DNA of 64,000 nt from an uncultured Bacteroidia bacterium (GTDB lineage Bacteria; Bacteroidota; Bacteroidia; Bacteroidales; UBA932), in NCBI GenBank assembly GCA_902789245.1, contig CADAND010000007.1, forward strand, positions 62,001 through 126,000, given 5' to 3'. Every line of letters begins with the position of its first letter. Positions within the stretch are counted from its first letter, which is position 1. Shown here piece by piece: positions 28,263-36,290 of this stretch. Below the pieces are notes generated by a model, which had not been told where the DNA came from, ran no database searches, and was given only the letters and a program-made list of their open reading frames with translations. The position numbers were made by a program, and so were the translations under genes.

Positions 28263-30122
28263 CTATTTCAGCAGCTTCTCGCTGCGGGCGATGAAGTCCG
28301 CGAGGGCCTTGCCCTTCAGCATCCCGTTGCCCAGCAGGGCCAGGTCCACGACCTGGTGCAGCAGCTCGCTCTCCTTCTTCTCCTCCCAGATCTTCGCGAT
28401 CAGCGGGTTCTGCATGTTGACGATGATGTTGTAGGCCTCGGGCATGGTGCCGTAGAAGTTCATTCCGCCGCCCAGGGCGCTCATTTCGCGATAGCGGCGC
28501 ATGAACTCGCTCTGGGTGATGAGCACCGGCGCGGCGTTCTCGCCGAGGTTCTGCGCGTCGACCATGTAGTCGTTGCCCTCCGGCAGGACGCCCTTGAAGA
28601 GCTCGTCGAGCGTCTTCTTGTCCTCCTCGCTCATCTCCGGCTTGACCTTCTCCTCCTTGGGGATGAGGTTGTCGACGGAGTCGCTGTCCACGCGTGCGAA
28701 GCGGGTGTGCTCGACCTTGGCTTCCAGCAGGTTGACGAAATGGCTGTCCAGCTCGCAGTCCATGAGCAGGACGTCGTAGCCCTGATTCTTCGCGGCCTCG
28801 ATCCAGCTGTACTGCTCGGCGGGCTTGGTGGCGTAGAGGTAAACCACGGTCTTGTCCTTGTCGGTCTGGTTCGGCTCGATGGCCTTGCGGTAGTCCTCCA
28901 GGCTGAAGTACTTGCCTTCAGTGTTCTTGAGGAGGGTGAACTTGAGGGCGCGCTCGCAGAACTTCTCGTCGGAGAGCATGCCGTACTCGATGAAGAGCTT
29001 GATGTTGTCCCACTTCTGCTCGAACTGCTCGCGCTGCTCCTTGAAGATCTCCTCCAGGCGGTCGGCCACCTTCTTGGTGATGTAGGTGCTGATCTTCTTG
29101 ACGTTGGCGTCGCTCTGCAGATAGCTGCGGGAGACGTTCAGCGGGATGTCCGGGGAGTCGATCACGCCGTGCAGCAGGGTCAGGAACTCCGGCACGATGT
29201 TGTCCACGTGGTCCGTGACGAACATCTGGTTGCAGTAGAGCTGGATCTTGTTCTTGTCGATGGCCATGCGCTCCTTGATCTTCGGGAAGTAGAGCACGCC
29301 GGTCAGCGTGAAGGGGTAATCCACGTTGAGGTGGATCCAGAACATCGGCTCTTCCTCCATCGGATAGAGCTCCTTGTAGAATTTGAGGTAGTCCTCGTCC
29401 TTGAGCTCGGACGGGGCCTTGGTCCAGATCGGGTCGATGTTGTTGATGACGTTGTCCTCGTCGGTCTCGACGCTCTTGCCGTCCTTCCACTCGGTCTTCT
29501 TTCCGAAGACCACCGGGACGGGCATGAACTTGCAGTATTTGCCCAGCAGCTGGGAGATGCGCCCCTTGGCGGCGAACTCCTCTGAGTCGTCGTCCAGGTA
29601 GAGGGTGATCTCGGTGCCGCGGTCTTCCTTCTTGCCGGCGCCCATGGAGTATTCCGGGGAGCCGTCGCAGGACCAGGTCACGGCCTTGGCGCCTTCCTGC
29701 CAGCTGAGGGTGTCGATGGTGACCTTCTTGCTCACCATGAAGGCAGAGTAGAAGCCCAGGCCGAAGTGTCCGATGATGGAGCCGAGCTGGTCTTTATATT
29801 TTTCGAGGAATTCGCCGGCGGAGGAGAAGGCGATCTGGTTGATGTAGCGGTCGACTTCCTCCTCGGTCATGCCGATGCCCCGGTCGATGATCTTGAGGGT
29901 TTTCTTCTTCTCGTCGAGCTCCACGCTGACTTTCAGCTCGCCCAGCTCGCCCTTGAAGTCGCCGCTGGAGGCGAGGGCTTTCATTTTCTGGGAAGCGTCC
30001 ACCGCGTTGGCGACGAGCTCACGGAGGAAGATTTCGTGGTCGGAATAGAGGAACTGCTTGATCACCGGGAAGATGTTCTCGGTGGTCACGCCGATTTTGC
30101 CTTTGAGGGTCTTGGTTGCCAT
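28263..30122 (-). CDS. htpG: Chaperone HtpG (Hsp90 family)
   Basis: This 619-residue ATP-dependent chaperone has the GHKL ATPase motifs ELVANAVDAS, IIDRGIGMT, and GHFGLGFYSAFMV, followed by the middle domain (SEFLTLL-type DIPLNVSRSYLQ near 290) and a C-terminal dimerisation part. The ATG at 30122 gives the family N-terminus (KIGVTTENIFPVI), and an upstream ATG at 30143 lies in the terminator. It is a single gene with a terminator hairpin just upstream, and its own promoter is not obvious. Confidence 0.95.
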   Translation of the reverse strand: MATKTLKGKIGVTTENIFPVIKQFLYSDHEIFLRELVANAVDASQKMKALASSGDFKGELGELKVSVELDEKKKTLKIIDRGIGMTEEEVDRYINQIAFSSAGEFLEKYKDQLGSIIGHFGLGFYSAFMVSKKVTIDTLSWQEGAKAVTWSCDGSPEYSMGAGKKEDRGTEITLYLDDDSEEFAAKGRISQLLGKYCKFMPVPVVFGKKTEWKDGKSVETDEDNVINNIDPIWTKAPSELKDEDYLKFYKELYPMEEEPMFWIHLNVDYPFTLTGVLYFPKIKERMAIDKNKIQLYCNQMFVTDHVDNIVPEFLTLLHGVIDSPDIPLNVSRSYLQSDANVKKISTYITKKVADRLEEIFKEQREQFEQKWDNIKLFIEYGMLSDEKFCERALKFTLLKNTEGKYFSLEDYRKAIEPNQTDKDKTVVYLYATKPAEQYSWIEAAKNQGYDVLLMDCELDSHFVNLLEAKVEHTRFARVDSDSVDNLIPKEEKVKPEMSEEDKKTLDELFKGVLPEGNDYMVDAQNLGENAAPVLITQSEFMRRYREMSALGGGMNFYGTMPEAYNIIVNMQNPLIAKIWEEKKESELLHQVVDLALLGNGMLKGKALADFIARSEKLLK

Positions 30123-30140
30123 ATCTGTAATGTTTAAAAT

Positions 30141-30172
30141 CAAAAAGGGTCGGCCGCACGGGCCAACCCTTC
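30141..30172 (-). terminator. Terminator of the acyl-CoA synthetase gene, next to htpG
   Basis: On the minus strand AGGGTTGGCC and GGCCGACCCT pair around CGTGC, followed by a T-rich run. It ends about 18 nt before the htpG ATG, so it separates the two genes or serves as an htpG leader attenuator. A second palindrome, GTGACAATTTGTCAC, lies at 30193-30207, overlapping the synthetase stop codon. Confidence 0.7.
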
Positions 30173-30206
30173 CTGATTCAAATGCTGTTCCAGTGACAAT
30201 TTGTCA

Positions 30207-31853
30207 CTATTTGTAGAGGAAGCGCTTGATGCTCATCTTCGGGGTCTTCTCGAAGGGCACGAGCACGGTCTCGACCTGGGCGATGCGGCTGTAGTTCGGC
30301 AGCTGGCGGTTCGCGCCGGCGAGAATCTTCTCCGGCAGGTCGGAGACGGCTTCTTCGTCCAGGCCGGCGGCCTTGATGGCGTCCTTGTCCAGGTAGACGA
30401 GCGCGACGATCTTGCCTGCACGGTCCACGACCACGGACTCGGCGACGAACGGCTGGTTGTTCACGAAGGCCTCGACCTCCTCGGGATAGACGTTCTGGCC
30501 GTTGGCGGTCAGGATCATGCTCTTGGAGCGGCCCTTGATGAAGATGTTGCCGTCCTTGTCCATGATGCCGAGGTCGCCGGTGCGCAGGTAGCCGTCCTCG
30601 GTGAAGGCGTTGGCGGAAGCCTCGGGGTTTTTGAAGTAGCCGATGGTGATGTTCTCGCCCTTGGCCTGGATCTCACCGGCGATGTGCTGGGGATCTTCGG
30701 AGTCAATGCGCACGGTGGCGCAGTCGACGGCCTTGCCGCAGGAGCCCGGGACGTACTTGGTCCAATGCTCGTAGGCGAGCAGCGGGCAGGCCTCGGTCAT
30801 GCCGTAACCCACGAGGTAGGGGAACTTGATCTTCTTGAATATCTTCTCGACCTCGGGGTTGAGGGCGGCGCCGCCCATGATGAACTCCTCGACGTTGCCG
30901 CCGAAGGCCTGCACGAGACCGTCCCGGATCTTCTTGTAAATGATCTGGTTGAGGCCGGGGACCTTGAGGAGGAACTTCACGGCGGGCTTGTCGATGGTCG
31001 GCTTGATCTTGGACTTGTAGATCTTTTCCATCACGAGCGGCACGGTGATGAGCAGATAAGGCTTCACGTCGGCGAACGCCTTGAGCAGCGTGGCCGGGGT
31101 CGGGGCCTTGCCAAGCCAGTAGATGGCGGTGCCGTTGCAGAGCGGGTAGATGAACTCGATCACGAGGCCGTACATGTGGGCCATCGGGAGCATCGACACC
31201 ATCTTGTCGCCGGCAGGCACGTGGCGCTGGCTGAAGTCCACGTTGGCGCAGAAATTCCGGTAGGTCAGCATGACGCCCTTCGGGTCGCCGGTGGAACCGG
31301 AAGTATAGTTGATCGTGGACAGGTTGTCCCAGTTGTCGGTGGGGAAGACGACGTCATCCGGGCCGTAGCCGTTGGGCCACTTGGCGGCGAAGAGCGCGTC
31401 CATCTCGTCGTAGGTGGCGGCGACCTGGTCGTCCGCGGCGTAGAGCAGCTTCCAGTTGTCGACATTGACGATAAACCTGATAGCCGGCATCTTGGCGGGG
31501 TCGAGCTGCTTGAACTTGTCCTCGTTGGTAAAGAGGGCGATGCTCTCGGAGTGATTCACCAGGAAGGTGGCGCCGTCGGGCGTGAAGTCGGCCAGCAGCG
31601 GCACAATCACGGTCTCGTAGGTATTGACGGCGAGGTAGGACATGCCCCAGGTGGCGCCGTTGCGGGCCCACAGGGCGATCTTCTCGCCCTTCTTGATGCC
31701 CAGCTTCTCGAAGACCAGGTGGAACTTCTCGATCTGCGTGGCCATCTGGCCGTAGGTGAAGGACTCGCCGCCGATGGTGTTGAGGGCGGCCTTGTCCCAA
31801 TACTTCTGCGTCGCTTGCTGCAGGCGCTCCAGGTAGTGCGGATATTTCTCCAT
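30207..31853 (-). CDS. Long-chain acyl-CoA synthetase (AMP-forming)
   Basis: This 548-residue ANL enzyme has the P-loop NYTSGSTGDPKGVML near 183-197, GYGMTEACPLLAYE near 365, the hinge TGDLGIMDKDGNIFIKGR and a C-terminal Lys in KTPKMSIKRFLY. It activates fatty acids to acyl-CoA. It differs from the carrier-linked ligase at 18768 in standing alone with its own promoter and terminator. I start at the ATG at 31853, as the longer frame to 31916 crosses the promoter. Confidence 0.9.
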   Translation of the reverse strand: MEKYPHYLERLQQATQKYWDKAALNTIGGESFTYGQMATQIEKFHLVFEKLGIKKGEKIALWARNGATWGMSYLAVNTYETVIVPLLADFTPDGATFLVNHSESIALFTNEDKFKQLDPAKMPAIRFIVNVDNWKLLYAADDQVAATYDEMDALFAAKWPNGYGPDDVVFPTDNWDNLSTINYTSGSTGDPKGVMLTYRNFCANVDFSQRHVPAGDKMVSMLPMAHMYGLVIEFIYPLCNGTAIYWLGKAPTPATLLKAFADVKPYLLITVPLVMEKIYKSKIKPTIDKPAVKFLLKVPGLNQIIYKKIRDGLVQAFGGNVEEFIMGGAALNPEVEKIFKKIKFPYLVGYGMTEACPLLAYEHWTKYVPGSCGKAVDCATVRIDSEDPQHIAGEIQAKGENITIGYFKNPEASANAFTEDGYLRTGDLGIMDKDGNIFIKGRSKSMILTANGQNVYPEEVEAFVNNQPFVAESVVVDRAGKIVALVYLDKDAIKAAGLDEEAVSDLPEKILAGANRQLPNYSRIAQVETVLVPFEKTPKMSIKRFLYK

Positions 31854-31885
31854 GTTTGAAATGTGTGTTGTTTCAGTTAGTTGTA

Positions 31886-31916
31886 CAAATTTAATCCTTG
31901 CCGTGTAAAAAAACAA
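31886..31916 (-). promoter_or_regulatory. Promoter of the acyl-CoA synthetase gene
   Basis: On the minus strand TTG (31916-31914) and TAAATTTG (31893-31886) are 20 nt apart, an exact Bacteroidota pattern. It leaves a leader of about 26 nt. Confidence 0.75.
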
Positions 31917-31984
31917 TCTCTCGCGTGTGCATGTGGCGAATTATTCCGATATTTGGGGCGAAAACAATTAATGTGTGGTGAATT

Positions 31985-32821
31985 ATGACGCAGAAGAAAC
32001 CGATCGTCGCGCTGATCTACGATTATGACGGCACGCTCTCGCCCGGCAACATGCAGGAATTCGGCTTCATCCAGGCCGTCGGCAAGACGGCAGAGGAGTT
32101 CTGGCGGATGAGCGACAGCATCGCCATCGGGCAGGACGCTTCCAACGTGCTGGCCTATATGAAATTGATGTTCGACGAAGCGAAGCGGAACGGGATCAAG
32201 CTTCGCCGCGAGGATTTCCAGCGCTTCGGGCAGAATATCCAGCTCTTCGACGGCGTGCGCGACTGGTTCCGGCTTGTCAACCGCTATGGCGAGGAGCACG
32301 GCGTCAAGATCGAGCACTACATCAATTCCTCCGGTCTCAAGGAGATCATCGAGGGGAGCCCGATCGCCCACGAATTCAAGCATGTCTTCGCCGGCACCTT
32401 CCTCTACAACGAGAACGGCGAGGCGGAGTGGCCGGGCATTTCCGTGGACTACACCACCAAGACCCAGTTCCTCTTCAAGATCAGCAAGGGCATCTTCAGC
32501 TCGCGCGACAACAAGCAGGTCAACGAGTCGATCGCCGACGACAAGAAGCGCATCCCGTTCGCACACATGATCTATTTCGGTGACGGCGACACCGACGTCC
32601 CCTGCATGAAGATCGTGGGCATGTTCGGCGGCCACTCCATCGCAGTCTATGACCCGCAGAATGAAAGAAAGAAGGCTACGGCCGCGAAACTCAAGCGCCA
32701 GGGGCGCGTGGCGTTCGCCGTGCCGGCCGTCTATACGCCCGATGCGCCCGCGTACCGCGTGGTCACGGCCATCATTGACAAAATTAAAGCCGACTGGGTT
32801 CTCAGCCGGCTGTCCAAATAG
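31985..32821 (+). CDS. HAD-superfamily hydrolase
   Basis: This 278-residue protein has the HAD motif I DYDGTLSPG (residues 13-21, nucleophile Asp13), a motif II NSSG near 118 and motif IV FGDGDTDVPCM near 200. A long helical cap lies between. It is likely a phosphatase with an unknown substrate; the sequence GDGDTDVPCMKIV is seen in serine-phosphatase-like members. It is divergent from the acyl-CoA synthetase. Only a weak ATATTTG promoter box is seen about 30 nt upstream. Confidence 0.8.
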   Translation: MTQKKPIVALIYDYDGTLSPGNMQEFGFIQAVGKTAEEFWRMSDSIAIGQDASNVLAYMKLMFDEAKRNGIKLRREDFQRFGQNIQLFDGVRDWFRLVNRYGEEHGVKIEHYINSSGLKEIIEGSPIAHEFKHVFAGTFLYNENGEAEWPGISVDYTTKTQFLFKISKGIFSSRDNKQVNESIADDKKRIPFAHMIYFGDGDTDVPCMKIVGMFGGHSIAVYDPQNERKKATAAKLKRQGRVAFAVPAVYTPDAPAYRVVTAIIDKIKADWVLSRLSK

Positions 32822-32823
32822 TA

Positions 32824-32930
32824 ATTCGCCGGTCGTGCGTTGGCGTTGCGGAGGGCGGAGCAGAAATTGGTTTTTCGAGCAACCGCACGAAAAATAATTT
32901 CTGTCCGCCCGCGAGGGAAGACCGGCGAAT
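32824..32930. repeat. Large nested palindrome between convergent genes
   Basis: Perfect outer arms ATTCGCCGGTC (32824-32834) and GACCGGCGAAT (32920-32930) enclose a second long inverted repeat. The inner arms, of about 24 nt, are 32853-32877 and 32888-32910; they share GGGCGGA, AGAAATT and TTTTTCG. The loop is AGCAACCGCA. It fills the space between the HAD gene and the lipoprotein gene and can serve as a bidirectional terminator. Confidence 0.8.
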
Positions 32931-32935
32931 GAGGA

Positions 32936-34099
32936 TCAGTGCAGGCAGGCGATGTGCGCCTCCGGGGCCTCCATGATGTTCCAGGAGAGCACGGCGCCTG
33001 AGAAGCCGTGGCGCATCACGGCATCCAGCGACTCGGTCACGTAGGCCGGGTCCGTCTCCGCCACACCCGCGCGGTAATTGATCTCGATGCCCGGATACTT
33101 GGCGCAGGGGAAGGGCTCCATCGCCGCAAGCTGGCTGTCCAGAAAGGCGCTGTCCATCGCGAATTCCGGGTAGCCGGTCGCATTCGGGAGCGCCTGCCGC
33201 AGCAGTTCATACTCGAATCCCATGCCCGCCGGGGCGGTCGTCTTGCGGTAGAGCATCGGCTTGATGAAGTCCGCGTGCTGTGCGAGGATCGCGTAATCCT
33301 GCCCCACGAAGGGCGCCATGAACGGCGCGAAAAGGTCCATGCCGATCTCCAGGGAGCGGCTCCGCAGGCTGTCGGCCACCGCCGCCACGCCGCCGCTGAC
33401 GATATGCCCCTTGGCGCGGAAGAAGTCCGCCGCCAGAGGATCCTTGAATGCAAAACCATTTTCCGGGTCGTAGCCGACCACCGACAGGAAAGCGTCGCCC
33501 TGGGCCTCCCAGGCGGCCTTGACGGCCTCCAGGTCCACGCCCTCGGCGGCATAGCGCGCCGCGCAGACCGGGCAGCCGCAGTTCAGCACGCCGCTCACGC
33601 CGCCCACGAAGGACTGCGTGCGGATGCGGTCGAGGAACACGCCGTCGAAGCCGCAGCCGGCGAAACAGCGGTCGTAGAGCGCGACCACGTTCGCGATGTT
33701 GTGCGGGTCGGCGGGGCAGTTGAAGCTGAAGCCCTCGCCTGCGGTGAGGTCGTAATTCGCCGGTGCCCGGCCCCACAGGTCGACCGCCGCCGAATTCTCG
33801 CAGACCTCCTCGGTCTCGGCGAAAACGGGCAGCCAGAGCAGCATGCGGATGCCCTTGGCGTGCAGGTGCTCGCCGACCTGGCGGTAGATGTCCCGGTCCA
33901 GGCTCCAGCCGATGATGACCTTCCCCACGGGGATGAGGGCGCTGACGGAATCGATGCGGGCGTTGATCTGGGCGGCCGTGTAGGCCGGGGCGTTCCAGGG
34001 GCCGAGCGAGACCTGGACGACGTAGTCCGGGGCGGCCGGTTTGCTTTGGCAGGCTGCCAGGGCAAGCAGGCCCGCGAGGAGGATGGCGATCTTTCTCAT
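32936..34099 (-). CDS. Lipoprotein with a putative glycoside-hydrolase-like TIM barrel
   Basis: This 387-residue protein has a lipobox (LALAAC, Cys17). The body looks like a glycosidase-type TIM barrel: a start VQVSLGPWNAP, then KVIIGWSLD, GIRMLLWLPVF, GFDGVFLDRIR near 150 and GFSGAVLSWN near the end. CGCPVCAARY (about 174-183) has a CxCxxC pattern seen in several carbohydrate-active TIM-barrel families. The catalytic acids are not certain. A related Cys pattern occurs in the DUF4838 protein of the exopolysaccharide operon. It faces the next gene divergently. Confidence 0.6.
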   Translation of the reverse strand: MRKIAILLAGLLALAACQSKPAAPDYVVQVSLGPWNAPAYTAAQINARIDSVSALIPVGKVIIGWSLDRDIYRQVGEHLHAKGIRMLLWLPVFAETEEVCENSAAVDLWGRAPANYDLTAGEGFSFNCPADPHNIANVVALYDRCFAGCGFDGVFLDRIRTQSFVGGVSGVLNCGCPVCAARYAAEGVDLEAVKAAWEAQGDAFLSVVGYDPENGFAFKDPLAADFFRAKGHIVSGGVAAVADSLRSRSLEIGMDLFAPFMAPFVGQDYAILAQHADFIKPMLYRKTTAPAGMGFEYELLRQALPNATGYPEFAMDSAFLDSQLAAMEPFPCAKYPGIEINYRAGVAETDPAYVTESLDAVMRHGFSGAVLSWNIMEAPEAHIACLH

Positions 34100-34134
34100 T
34101 TCGTGTGATTCTCCGTAAATATACGAATAATTGC

Positions 34135-34142
34135 TATCTTTG
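34135..34142 (+). promoter_or_regulatory. -7 box for the DUF3298-like lipoprotein gene
   Basis: TATCTTTG is an exact match. It lies 4 nt before the ATG at 34146, which would fall upstream of the transcription start, so the second ATG (34167) is the real start. Confidence 0.7.
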
Positions 34143-34166
34143 TGAATGGCAAAAAGCGTCTTTCAG

Positions 34167-34934
34167 ATGAACAAAATGTACTACTTCCTCGCGGCTGCGG
34201 CTGCACTCCTGCTGGCGGCTTCCTGCACGCAGGGCCTGAAAACCCGGACCTTCTCATACGAAGATTCCGCCCTCGCGGACCAGTTCGACTCGGAATGCAA
34301 CGTCTCCTGCGAGTTCGAATACGTGACGGGCGGCGTGGGCCGGGAGCTTCAGGACAAGATCAACGCCACGATCGTCTCCACCCACATCCTCTACGACGAG
34401 GCGGACGGCCTGAGCGACGTCCCCGTGGCCTGCGAGCGCTGGGTGGCGGCCACGCTGGAGAGTTATGCCGACGATATCGAGAGCTTCTCGGACAATTTCG
34501 ACGGGGAAGATGCCTGGATGTTCAACTTCGAATACCGCTGCACAGGCCATTTCGGCGACGCCTGCAAGGCCCGCCGCCTGCAGACCTACAACGCCTCGTA
34601 CAGCGAATACACGGGCGGCGCACATGGGATCAGCAGCGTCATGTACGATGTCTATGACATGACCACCGGGGAAATCATTTCCGAGACGGATCTCTTCCGG
34701 CCCGGATTCGAGCGGGGAGTCTCGGCATTGCTTTCGGATGCGCTGAAAGTTTATCTGGCCGAGAACGATGCGGATCCGGAGATGCTCTTCAGCAGCCCGG
34801 AGCCGAACGGCAATTTCAGCGTGTCGGATACGCACGTGACCTGGGTCTACAATCCCTATGAAATCGCGCCCTACGTGATGGGGACCATTGAACTGTCCGT
34901 CAGTTGGAACGACCTGAAGCCTTATCTGAAATAG
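34167..34934 (+). CDS. DUF3298/DUF4163-like lipoprotein
   Basis: This 255-residue protein has a lipobox (LLAASC, Cys20). The YTGGAHG motif near 150, followed by YDMTTGEIIS, is the hallmark of the RsiV/PdaC-type DUF4163-DUF3298 fold. These domains bind cell-wall glycans or lysozyme in some proteins. Whether this one does is not known. The promoter decides the start. Its last 35 nt overlap the end of the convergent AraC-type gene. Confidence 0.75.
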   Translation: MNKMYYFLAAAAALLLAASCTQGLKTRTFSYEDSALADQFDSECNVSCEFEYVTGGVGRELQDKINATIVSTHILYDEADGLSDVPVACERWVAATLESYADDIESFSDNFDGEDAWMFNFEYRCTGHFGDACKARRLQTYNASYSEYTGGAHGISSVMYDVYDMTTGEIISETDLFRPGFERGVSALLSDALKVYLAENDADPEMLFSSPEPNGNFSVSDTHVTWVYNPYEIAPYVMGTIELSVSWNDLKPYLK

Positions 34935-36054
34935 CCTTAGGGAACGACGGAATCTCTTTCTCCATGCGTGACTTTACGCTGTAGTAGGCCTGGCGGGAAC
35001 AGAAGCCGGAGGCCTCGGCGGCTTCCTGTACGGTGGCGTTGGGGTGCTCCTGCAGGTAGGACGTCACGTGGTTCAGACGGAAACTGTTGATGAAATCGAA
35101 GAACCCGCCGTATTCCGACTTGATGATGTCGGCGATGTAGGAGCGGCTGTAGCCGCAGCGGTCGGCCACTTCCTGGATGGTGAGGTGCGGCTCCAGATAG
35201 GCCTGGTGCTTCTCGACGACGTCATGGATGGAACTCATGATCTCCAGCATCTTCTCCCTGGAAATGTTGCGCTTGCGCACCGTTCCCGTCGCGGCGGCCG
35301 CTTCCTTTTCCTCCTTCTCTTCCTCCTCTTCATCCATCGGACGGTTGCGGTGCGGGCGCAGGGAGGAGATGATGACGATCACCGAGGAGGCGGAGAACAG
35401 CAGCATGATCAGGGCCATGACCATCCGGTTGTCCAGCAGGACGGCCGTCCAGCTGAGCAGCAGATTCACGAAAACGATCAGGGTCCAGCGCCGGGCCACC
35501 GTCACGGGGAAATCATTCGGGTTGGAGTATTCGTCTTCGTCAATTTTCTTTGCCCGGATGCGGATGATGGCCACGATGGTGCAGCAAACGATCGTGCTGA
35601 GAATGCCCGGAATAAACAGCATGCTGACGGCCAGTTCGTGACAGATCCAGTCCTCGAGCTGCTCGCCGGGCCAGATGGCCATGGTCAGGGCGGCATCAAG
35701 GCACAGGAGAATCGGCGTGCCGACAATGACCACGAGCCACCTCCACCGCCACCAGTTCATGAAGGTTCCGAAATAGGAATACAGCATCATGGTGAAAGTA
35801 AACAGGGAGCCGGGCAGAAAAAACATGCGCGTCATGTACCAGGCGTCCGAACTTTCCGGATGGAGCACAAAAGGAAGCAGAACCAGCGAAAGCAGGTAGG
35901 CCGCGGTGACAATGGGGCGGCCGGGATAATAGTAGTCCGGCCTGCGATCGTACGGATGGCACATATGGAACCAACGCACAAAGGCCAGCACCAGGCTGGT
36001 GGTGAGGAAAACGGTCGCAGCTAAACCGCAAAAGTAGAATTCGTTATGTTCCAT
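34900..36054 (-). CDS. Membrane-anchored AraC-family transcriptional regulator
   Basis: This 384-residue protein has about six or seven transmembrane helices (residues 10-240), an acidic linker (MDEEEEEKEEKE), then a C-terminal AraC-type double helix-turn-helix (about 285-370: HLTIQEVADRCGYSRSYIADIIK and NATVQEAAEASGFCSRQAYYS). It is built like other Bacteroidota membrane AraC regulators. It diverges from the exopolysaccharide operon, with a tandem repeat between them, and probably controls that operon. A near-consensus TACCTTTA lies just upstream of the start. Confidence 0.85.
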   Translation of the reverse strand: MEHNEFYFCGLAATVFLTTSLVLAFVRWFHMCHPYDRRPDYYYPGRPIVTAAYLLSLVLLPFVLHPESSDAWYMTRMFFLPGSLFTFTMMLYSYFGTFMNWWRWRWLVVIVGTPILLCLDAALTMAIWPGEQLEDWICHELAVSMLFIPGILSTIVCCTIVAIIRIRAKKIDEDEYSNPNDFPVTVARRWTLIVFVNLLLSWTAVLLDNRMVMALIMLLFSASSVIVIISSLRPHRNRPMDEEEEEKEEKEAAAATGTVRKRNISREKMLEIMSSIHDVVEKHQAYLEPHLTIQEVADRCGYSRSYIADIIKSEYGGFFDFINSFRLNHVTSYLQEHPNATVQEAAEASGFCSRQAYYSVKSRMEKEIPSFPKAISDKASGRSN

Positions 36055-36096
36055 ACGGGATCTAAAGGTACGAATAATTTTCTCAGATGCGAAAAA

Positions 36097-36135
36097 AGTG
36101 TACTCTGACGTGTCAAAGTGGACTCATACGTGACA
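36097..36135. promoter_or_regulatory. Tandem 20-bp repeat, candidate operator
   Basis: AGTGTACTCTGACGTGTCA (36097-36115) and AGTGGACTCATACGTGACA (36117-36135) agree at 15 of 19 positions with a period of 20 bp, two helical turns. They lie about 43 nt upstream of the AraC-type start codon and about 64 nt upstream of the -7 box of the plus-strand operon. AraC-type proteins often bind such direct repeats. Confidence 0.65.
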
Positions 36136-36198
36136 TTGCATTGAGCTAACAGTAAAGATATTGAGCGATTTTTAAAAGTTTTTTAAAATGTCATTTCA

Positions 36199-36206
36199 TA
36201 ACTTTG
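36199..36206 (+). promoter_or_regulatory. -7 box of the exopolysaccharide operon
   Basis: TAACTTTG matches the consensus. No clear -33 is seen, as expected for an activated promoter. The start near 36212 leaves a leader of about 78 nt, which includes a small hairpin GCGGC-TTTT-GCCGC (36243-36256). Confidence 0.65.
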
Positions 36207-36290
36207 CACCCGCGAAATTTTAGAACAAGTAGTGTATTGCCCGCGGCTTTTGCCGCCCATCCAAGGAACTAACTATCAATCACATTAGTA

